This document shows positions 27,366 to 32,447 of a DNA stretch of 45,995 nt, one piece after another. This stretch comes from a virus, in the IMG/VR virus record IMGVR_UViG_3300042397_001603, positions 1-45,995 of that record; one strand, written 5' to 3'. The position numbers and the translations under genes were made by a program. Each line of letters opens with the position of its first letter. Position 1 is the stretch's first letter. The notes under the pieces were generated by a model. The model searched no databases, was not told where the DNA came from, and saw only the letters and a program-made list of their open reading frames with translations.

Positions 27366-27400
27366 AATAACCTTAATTATTTTAAGGTTATTTTTTTTTG
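27366..27400 (+). terminator. Intrinsic terminator
   Basis: A perfect 11-bp stem (27366-27376 with 27382-27392) around a 5-base loop, followed by a T run ending at 27399. It ends the virion gene run. Confidence 0.9.
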
Positions 27401-27421
27401 TCAATATTTTTACTATCTTTG
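27397..27421 (+). promoter_or_regulatory. Bacteroidota-type promoter
   Basis: TATCTTTG at 27414-27421 matches the Bacteroidota -7 consensus TAnnTTTG. A TTTG sits at 27397-27400, though its spacing of 13 is shorter than the usual ~19-21, so the -33 part is uncertain. It follows the terminator and precedes the gene at 27457. Confidence 0.6.
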
Positions 27422-27456
27422 TACTTAAGATAATGTAATCAACATACAACAAAAAA

Positions 27457-27867
27457 ATGAAAATATATTTAAAGAGGGTTCTAAAGAGATGGTACACTAA
27501 ATTTACTCTTTGGCACAAGTATCGATTTTTCACAGAAAAAAGTCGACTATCGGAAAATGAAAAGATTTGTACCGCAATTTGTCGTAGACTTATTAATCAT
27601 CCTGATTCTAAATTTTTAATTGCTCCACTATCAGGTAAGAAATATATCAAGAATGTTACGTTAGGTTTATTTATCCTTATGGACGATAGAAAAATTAGTA
27701 TTACCAATCACGTATACCATTATGATATAGTTTTGTCTCAGAGAGATTGGGAAAAATTAAATGTTTTGTATGATAACAAAACAGAGATTATGAGACAAGG
27801 GTACGAAGATGAAATAAAATCACAAATAGTTCATTCTTTATCATCAATATTAGAAAAAATTGCTTAA
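27457..27867 (+). CDS. Hypothetical protein, probably early-expressed
   Basis: A 136-residue basic protein starting MKIYLKRVLKRWYTKFTLW, with an aromatic/basic N-terminal segment, a small beta part (VTLGLFILMDDRKISITNHVY) and a C-terminal helix (DEIKSQIVHSLSSILEKI). No signal peptide or motif I recognise. Unlike its virion neighbours it has a host-type promoter, so it is likely expressed with host sigma factor, early in infection. Such small basic proteins are often host-takeover factors, but that is only a guess. Confidence 0.6.
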   Translation: MKIYLKRVLKRWYTKFTLWHKYRFFTEKSRLSENEKICTAICRRLINHPDSKFLIAPLSGKKYIKNVTLGLFILMDDRKISITNHVYHYDIVLSQRDWEKLNVLYDNKTEIMRQGYEDEIKSQIVHSLSSILEKIA

Positions 27868-27876
27868 CTTTGTAAT

Positions 27877-28272
27877 ATGAAAAAATTAATCACACTCATC
27901 GTTTTAGTCTTAACCACATGTGTTGGTTTCGCTCAGGTTGAATCCTCTATTAAGAAGGCGGGGAACTTCTATGAGTTAAGTGATTTATGGGTTAAAGATT
28001 CCGTATCCGTTAAGTTGTTACTTAACACATACAAGATTGATATCACTAATCTTGATTCAGTTAGATTTTTCAAGGACTTCAAACTTAATCAAACGTTACA
28101 TAATGAATTCACATACGATTCATACGTATATATCCAAGATAAGAAAACAGGGGTTGTCACATTAGATAGTATTCCACATACTAATACTCATCCTAAGTTA
28201 GGTAAGTATGTTTTAATCTACTGCTTTGATGACTACACTGATAAGAAAATTATCAACATCAAAGTGTTCTAA
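27877..28272 (+). CDS. Small secreted protein with signal peptide
   Basis: A 131-residue protein with a clear Sec signal peptide: MKK, a hydrophobic core (LITLIVLVLTT), then CVGFAQ with predicted cleavage between A19 and Q20, the A-Q junction common in Bacteroidota. The mature part is ~112 residues with beta-like pattern and no recognised domain. TAACTTTG at 27865-27872, overlapping the previous stop, resembles a -7 element, but no -33 match is seen. A periplasmic protein encoded by a lytic-type phage could act in superinfection exclusion or envelope change; this is inference. Confidence 0.7.
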   Translation: MKKLITLIVLVLTTCVGFAQVESSIKKAGNFYELSDLWVKDSVSVKLLLNTYKIDITNLDSVRFFKDFKLNQTLHNEFTYDSYVYIQDKKTGVVTLDSIPHTNTHPKLGKYVLIYCFDDYTDKKIINIKVF

Positions 28273-28274
28273 AT

Positions 28275-28306
28275 AAAAAAGAGGTCTAATGACCTCTTTT
28301 TTTTTT
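28275..28306. terminator. Bidirectional intrinsic terminator
   Basis: A 12-bp stem (28275-28286 with 28291-28302) with a TAAT loop. It has T runs after it on the plus strand, and A runs before it that read as T on the minus strand. It lies between two convergent genes, and the minus-strand stop is inside its tail. Confidence 0.9.
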
Positions 28307-29750
28307 ATTCTGTATAATCTTTAATTTTAATTACAAACCTTCTATTAGGTTGTGTTTGGTCAGTAGTAGTTGATTTTTCTTTTGTCCATCCTGGCCCGAA
28401 CTCAGTCGTTTCACCTTTACCAATAGGGGTCATAACAATACCCGTTTTCTCTTTAATCATATTAGCGATTGTATTTGCTCTTTGTTGTGATAAACATTGA
28501 TTATACTCACCAATAGTTTTAGATGATTGACATGCAGGTAATTTACCAATTATTCTATCGTTAGGGTCTTTATCTCTTGATGAATATCCGATAATTAATG
28601 GGACGTTTTGTAATAAGAATTTACCATACTTAGGATATGTTTTCAAGTAACCATTTAAATTAGAAATAAATTTATCAATCTTATCTTGAGCTTCAGGTTT
28701 TAATTCTGTTTTGTCAAATACGAACGGTTCTGTAATATCCAAACTAATATTAGTCGGTGTTGGTGTTGTTTTTTTTGATGACCCACCAATTGTAACTTCA
28801 GTACCAGGTCTTGCGCCAGGATATAACATCACATAATACCCTTTTCCACCCTTCTTATAATACATCATAGGTGAAATGGTAGTATCTTTAGATTCGGTCA
28901 TTCCGATTGATTTTAAGACACTTATGTCCTCTGCAACAATATTACCCGTGTAAACAACTGGTTTACCGATTGAGGCCTTATTAGGAACACCTTCAGGTGC
29001 CACGGCAATAAATTTGTATCTTACATTATTATATTGTCCAGGTTGTATATCAGAACGAACTATATCATTCCAATAAAACTCTGTGAATTCGATATTTGTT
29101 CTATAGTCCTCGTCAAGTACTTCACCTGTTTTAACATCTACTTTGAAGTCGTATAACTCCCCGTTTAATGCGTAGTCTGGTTTTACTTCACCTGTTGATT
29201 TATTAAATAATACCGTGTATAATTTTCCATCAATAATTTTAAATCCTAAACCTGTTGCACCTAACTTATAATAAGTTTTTTCATCATCTTGTTCAGATAA
29301 AATTCTTTTTACCATTCGAATAATATCACCTTCGTTAAGTTTAATTACTTTCTTTTCACCAACAACTACAGTGTCTTTTTTTATTTCAATCCACTCTTTT
29401 AGAGTTGTGATTGGTACAATACTTTTTTTACCTCCAGGTGTTTGGTTTATATTATTACCTTCATCATCACCAGATGTTAAAGTAGGGTGATTCTTAATAT
29501 AATTGGAGATGTTTTTTGCTTTATTTTCCATCTTTTTAATTTTCTTTTTAGGGGTACTCATTTTACCGTCATAACTGTCGTATCCCAACTCAGTATTGAC
29601 ATACTTTGATACGGGTGTTATAAATGGTTGTAACGACTCTTTACTAAATTCTCTAACACCAGGTTGTAAAGGAGAAACATAGGACCCTCTACCCCCATTA
29701 CTGTCAGAAGTTGCCTCGAGTAATACTTTCTTTATTAATTGATTTAGCAT
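28305..29750 (-). CDS. OmpA-like peptidoglycan-binding protein with capsid-targeting-like N-terminus
   Basis: A 481-residue protein with no signal peptide. The first 12 residues (MLNQLIKKVLLE) form a basic amphipathic segment ending LLE, followed by ATSD; the major capsid protein has the same ATSD after its predicted cleavage site. A second segment of this kind (VIKLNEGDIIRMVKRILSEQ) lies at about 135-154. Residues ~345-478 match the OmpA C-terminal domain: a FVFDKTELKPEAQDKI start, CLSQQRANTIANMI near 419-432, a G-x-G segment and NRRFVI at 469-474. OmpA domains bind peptidoglycan. I infer an internal or injected virion protein that engages the cell wall. Late-type element at 29768-29776. Confidence 0.75.
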   Translation of the reverse strand: MLNQLIKKVLLEATSDSNGGRGSYVSPLQPGVREFSKESLQPFITPVSKYVNTELGYDSYDGKMSTPKKKIKKMENKAKNISNYIKNHPTLTSGDDEGNNINQTPGGKKSIVPITTLKEWIEIKKDTVVVGEKKVIKLNEGDIIRMVKRILSEQDDEKTYYKLGATGLGFKIIDGKLYTVLFNKSTGEVKPDYALNGELYDFKVDVKTGEVLDEDYRTNIEFTEFYWNDIVRSDIQPGQYNNVRYKFIAVAPEGVPNKASIGKPVVYTGNIVAEDISVLKSIGMTESKDTTISPMMYYKKGGKGYYVMLYPGARPGTEVTIGGSSKKTTPTPTNISLDITEPFVFDKTELKPEAQDKIDKFISNLNGYLKTYPKYGKFLLQNVPLIIGYSSRDKDPNDRIIGKLPACQSSKTIGEYNQCLSQQRANTIANMIKEKTGIVMTPIGKGETTEFGPGWTKEKSTTTDQTQPNRRFVIKIKDYTE

Positions 29751-29767
29751 AGATATTTTAGTATACT

Positions 29768-29776
29768 TATAAATAT
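29768..29776 (-). promoter_or_regulatory. ATATTTATA element for OmpA-like gene
   Basis: Read on the minus strand this is ATATTTATA, 17 bases upstream of the ATG at 29750. The 48-base gap also serves the divergent gene at 29799, which sees the opposite orientation. Confidence 0.45.
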
Positions 29777-29798
29777 ATCAAAAAAAGATATTTTCACA

Positions 29799-30032
29799 AT
29801 GGAAGAACAACAATTATTTGGAAAACTATTCGACACAATACCTCTACTAACTGAGGACCATTTAGACGTGCTACTACAATCTATGGATAAAGACAATGCT
29901 TCATACCTATTAATACAAGCGGTTAAGAAGGCATACCACGAGGGGGTTTATTCTTTAGGTGAGGCAGAGGTTGTATCAAGAGCAATTAGAGTTATGTCAA
30001 AACAGGAAATTAAAAATGAAACAGAAGATTAA
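29799..30032 (+). CDS. Small acidic protein coupled to methylglyoxal synthase gene
   Basis: A 77-residue, acidic, helical protein starting MEEQQLFGKLFDTIPLL. No motif recognised. It overlaps the methylglyoxal synthase gene by 17 bases, so the two are likely translated together. This two-gene plus-strand unit sits in the middle of minus-strand genes, consistent with a transferable cargo cassette. It could be a partner or regulator of the enzyme. Confidence 0.6.
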   Translation: MEEQQLFGKLFDTIPLLTEDHLDVLLQSMDKDNASYLLIQAVKKAYHEGVYSLGEAEVVSRAIRVMSKQEIKNETED

Positions 30033-30399
30033 ATTAGCGTTAATCGCTCACGACGGTAAGAAGGCCGATATGGTATCATTCGTAATGAAACGACTACCTT
30101 TCTTCACTTCAGATAATGTTGAAGTAGTTGCCACAGGTACAACAGGAAAACATTTAAAACATGCTGGATTAACTAAGGTTGAGACGATGTTAAGTGGTCC
30201 TATGGGTGGTGACGCTCAGATTGCGTCAATGATTGTAAACAAAGAAGTCGATATAGTTATATTCTTTATCGACCCCTTAGAAGTTCATCCACATCAAGTA
30301 GATGTTAGTATGTTATTAAGAATTTGTAATGTCCATGACATTGCAATCGCTACGAATTATTCTACCGCTAGTAGATTAATCAGTCCCTTAGAAGATTAA
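30016..30399 (+). CDS. mgsA: Methylglyoxal synthase
   Basis: A 127-residue protein with all residues known to matter in E. coli MgsA (152 aa): H12, D13 and K16 in AHDGKK; T40, T42 and T43 in ATGTTG; S60, G61 and D66 in SGPMGGD; D86 in DPL; H93 and D96 in HPHQVD. The enzyme converts dihydroxyacetone phosphate to methylglyoxal and phosphate. I chose the ATG at 30016 (MKQKIKLALIAHDG), because the frame upstream of it (from 29959) lies in the preceding gene and lacks family similarity. It is shorter than the bacterial enzyme at both ends but complete in the core. Its stop overlaps the stop of the convergent gene. Phosphate release or disruption of host glycolysis are inferred roles. Confidence 0.95.
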   Translation: MKQKIKLALIAHDGKKADMVSFVMKRLPFFTSDNVEVVATGTTGKHLKHAGLTKVETMLSGPMGGDAQIASMIVNKEVDIVIFFIDPLEVHPHQVDVSMLLRICNVHDIAIATNYSTASRLISPLED

Positions 30400-30878
30400 A
30401 CCGTTAAGCTATCAACAGGTTCATCTGTTGCTGACGCAACTGTAGTTCCAGCGGGTGTTTGTACTCCTGCGGGTGTTTGTACTCCTGCAGGTGTTTGTAC
30501 TCCTGCGGGTGTTTGAGTTCCCGAACTTTTACTCAAATCAATACCCGTACAAGCATTAATTGCGTTCATAGTATTAGTACCGTATATACCATCCTCAACT
30601 AATTTTTTAGATATCTTAGTACATTTATCGTTAATTTTAACTTGTACATCTAAAACTTTTTGTTTACATCTTGTAGGATTTTTAGTTGTTGTACAATCTA
30701 CTTTTCTATCTTGGGATGCAGGAGCTGCGGTTGCAGGAGCTGCGGTTGCAGGAGTTGCGGTTGCAGGAGCTGCAGTTACAGGAGCTGGTGTTTGTTCCAT
30801 TAATCTATTTTTATACGTGTTATGTAAATTTAAAATAGACTCTTTTTCAGATTCAGTTATTTTTATAATTTTCTTCAT
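30396..30878 (-). CDS. Peptidoglycan-binding-like protein with repeats and LxE N-terminus
   Basis: A 160-residue protein. N-terminal helix MKKIIKITESEKESILNLHN runs on to RLME at 25-28, an LxE site. An Ala/Pro/Thr repeat (~31-54) follows, then a Cys-containing domain (~60-112) with DGIYGTNTMNAI near 96-107, the signature end of PG_binding_1 domains. The tail has four TPAGVQ repeats. The N-terminal segment is clearly related to that of the next gene (shared ILNLH). No signal peptide. Possible internal virion protein that binds the cell wall; the PG-binding call is moderate. Confidence 0.6.
   Translation of the reverse strand: MKKIIKITESEKESILNLHNTYKNRLMEQTPAPVTAAPATATPATAAPATAAPASQDRKVDCTTTKNPTRCKQKVLDVQVKINDKCTKISKKLVEDGIYGTNTMNAINACTGIDLSKSSGTQTPAGVQTPAGVQTPAGVQTPAGTTVASATDEPVDSLTV
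30446..30516 (-). repeat. Tandem 18-base repeats coding for TPAGVQ
   Basis: Near-identical 18-base units give four successive TPAGVQ-type repeats in the C-terminal tail of the peptidoglycan-binding-like protein. A second repeat with GCAGGAGCTGC-like units (about 30719-30785) codes for its Ala/Pro/Thr linker. Confidence 0.85.
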
Positions 30879-30894
30879 TTTAATAATTAATAAT

Positions 30895-31770
30895 TTAAAG
30901 TTTAGTCAATACCATATCTAAATCTGTATCTGAAGGTATTGTTGGTTGTTTAACTTTTGTCTTAGTATTTGTCTTAGTATTAGACGATTCTTTACCACAA
31001 GAATAACTGGCCATAGTTCCGTCGACCAATTTTTTTCTACCATTCCCGTAATAAACCACCCCATCAATTATGTAAGCAATACTACCGTCACTCAATTTTG
31101 ATGATTTCGCTTTTGGGTTACTTGGAATACAAGGAAATTTTTCAAATCCCTTTACGACACTTGATTCCTTTTGTGCCGCCAATTTTTTACCAAGGTCAAC
31201 ACTGTTTTCATATGCGTCTAATAATGGTAAAAAAACATATTGTTTCCATTCACCCTCAGAATCGATGTCCCCATCAATTGCTGCGAATAAACTTTCACCA
31301 TGTCTTGTATTATATATGTTTGACATCGCACATAAATCAGGAATTGTTGTGATTTTTTGTAGATTACTTTTAATTGCATCCTCATCAGTACCCATACCAT
31401 CAACCGCTGCGTTAATACCATCGGCAATACCATTTAATGTGGCTCTACTCAGTGTTGATTTACCAACTTCTTTTAAATTTCCACAAGCTTGTAAAATTTT
31501 TTCGGCACCTTTGTAAGAATAATTCCCACCATTAATTAATCCGTTAATTAATCCAATCGCTCCACCGATAATTGCTCCTGGAACTAAACCAACGGCTCCA
31601 CCAATTGCAGCACCTGTTGCCATTGACGCCATTACACCATCTTCGGCTAACTCATTTTCAGATGACATCATAGTGTCGTCTTCTTTAAGATATTGTTTTT
31701 TAGTTGCTTCTTTATGAAGATTTAGAATTCTTTTAGATTCTTCTTCATTTAAAAAATATAATTTTTTCAT
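30895..31770 (-). CDS. Glycine-zipper, annexin-repeat-like protein with LxE N-terminus
   Basis: A 291-residue protein. Residues 1-30 (MKKLYFLNEEESKRILNLHK onward to YLKE) resemble the N-terminus of the previous gene product. Residues ~48-82 are a Gly/Ala zipper (GAAIGGAVGLVPGAIIGGAIG), typical of membrane-inserting helical hairpins. Residues ~117-187 resemble one annexin repeat: G125-M-G-T128-D-E, with an acidic residue (D168) 39 residues after the Thr, the spacing of type II calcium sites. The C-terminal part has Cys and a YYGNGRKKLVDG motif. No signal peptide. I infer a virion protein that inserts in membranes upon ejection. Late element at 31789-31797. Confidence 0.55.
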   Translation of the reverse strand: MKKLYFLNEEESKRILNLHKEATKKQYLKEDDTMMSSENELAEDGVMASMATGAAIGGAVGLVPGAIIGGAIGLINGLINGGNYSYKGAEKILQACGNLKEVGKSTLSRATLNGIADGINAAVDGMGTDEDAIKSNLQKITTIPDLCAMSNIYNTRHGESLFAAIDGDIDSEGEWKQYVFLPLLDAYENSVDLGKKLAAQKESSVVKGFEKFPCIPSNPKAKSSKLSDGSIAYIIDGVVYYGNGRKKLVDGTMASYSCGKESSNTKTNTKTKVKQPTIPSDTDLDMVLTKL

Positions 31771-31816
31771 ACCTATTTCTGTTTAATATATAAATATCTG
31801 TTTTTTCGAAAAAAAA

Positions 31817-31847
31817 GTTGTGGATTCAGTATATTTACTTATCTTTG
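31817..31847 (+). promoter_or_regulatory. Bacteroidota-type promoter for a small RNA
   Basis: GTTG at 31817-31820 and TATCTTTG at 31840-31847, separated by 19 bases, fit the Bacteroidota TTTG/TAnnTTTG promoter. Transcription would start near 31852-31855, in a gap that has no plus-strand gene. Confidence 0.7.
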
Positions 31848-31852
31848 TAATG

Positions 31853-31964
31853 TGGTTGAGGGAAACGATTCAGATACAACTAAATCAATCATAATGGTTA
31901 GGACGAAAACCTCCTAATTTGAACGGGATAGAAACGATTTAGATACTAAGTCCCGTTCTTTTTT
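31853..31964 (+). ncRNA. Candidate ~110-nt phage small RNA
   Basis: This stretch has its own promoter (31817-31847) and an intrinsic terminator (8-bp perfect stem 31921-31928 with 31951-31958, then T6 to 31964). Between them is a hairpin (TTAGGA with TCCTAA) around 31898-31916 and a 16-base direct repeat, GAAACGATTCAGATAC at 31862-31877 and one with a single change at 31931-31946. Only very short frames exist (14 codons from 31850, then 7 codons after a TAATG overlap), so a leader peptide cannot be excluded. It overlaps the end of the minus-strand gene at 31963 by two bases. No known RNA family recognised. Confidence 0.6.
31921..31964 (+). terminator. Terminator of the small RNA
   Basis: Stem GAACGGGA with TCCCGTTC, 22-base loop holding the second copy of the 16-base repeat, followed by T6. 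Confidence 0.75.
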
Positions 31965-32376
31965 AAATCCAAATAACAAATTGGTCTTTACCAACTCTAA
32001 AAGATAAATCATACGATTCTCTAAAAACGGTAATTATAAGTAATTTCCAATAGGAGCCACCACCATGTTTTGGTACTATGACCATAGCGATTTCTTTTTC
32101 TTTTGATTTAATAACAAATGCTACATCATCTTTAATCTCTCCTGTGGTAATTCCTTCCGCAATTTCTCGTCTACAACTCTCAATTATATATTTTAATTCA
32201 CCGTTAGATATTTCTCTATCATTATAATCAGGAATATCAGTTCTGTTTTTTCTTTCATATGCGTGGGTAGTTCTATCAATCTCAAAACCAAAGGCAATTT
32301 CTATTTTGGCCATAATATGCCCAATTTTCTTTTCTAATAATAAATGTTCTTTGATTAATCTACGTAATTCGCTCAT
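31963..32376 (-). CDS. Hypothetical protein with LxE N-terminus
   Basis: A 137-residue protein when started at the ATG at 32376 (MSELRRLIKEHLLLEKKIGH). I prefer this start to 32400 because an ATATTTATA-like element at 32381-32389 would otherwise be inside the gene. The N-terminal basic helix ends LLLE. The body is mixed alpha/beta (GYKEIAMVIVPKHGGGSYW-type strands; THAYERKNR near 38 resembles phage-encoded toxin or nuclease-like motifs but not convincingly). No family assigned. It lies downstream of the capsid gene's terminator. Confidence 0.55.
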   Translation of the reverse strand: MSELRRLIKEHLLLEKKIGHIMAKIEIAFGFEIDRTTHAYERKNRTDIPDYNDREISNGELKYIIESCRREIAEGITTGEIKDDVAFVIKSKEKEIAMVIVPKHGGGSYWKLLIITVFRESYDLSFRVGKDQFVIWI

Positions 32377-32400
32377 ATAATATAAATACTTGTAAAACAA

Positions 32401-32427
32401 AAAAAGGGACGATTACTCGTCCCTTTT
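32401..32427 (-). terminator. Intrinsic terminator after major capsid gene
   Basis: A perfect 11-bp stem (32402-32412 with 32417-32427) with a TTAC loop and, on the minus strand, a T run after it. It ends the packaging/capsid transcript. Confidence 0.9.
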
Positions 32428-32447
32428 CATATTATTTAAGATGTTGA

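Noticed and set aside
27865-27872. TAACTTTG as a promoter for the secreted protein
   Set aside because: No -33 match at the right distance, and it overlaps the previous stop codon with a start only 4 bases later; kept only as a remark.
31862-31946. Mini-CRISPR array from two 16-base repeats containing GAAAC
   Set aside because: Only two short copies, the second being inside a terminator loop; no cas gene nearby.
31853-31964. tRNA or known riboswitch in the intergenic gap
   Set aside because: No cloverleaf, no CCA-end or T-loop pattern, and no riboswitch core that I recognise.
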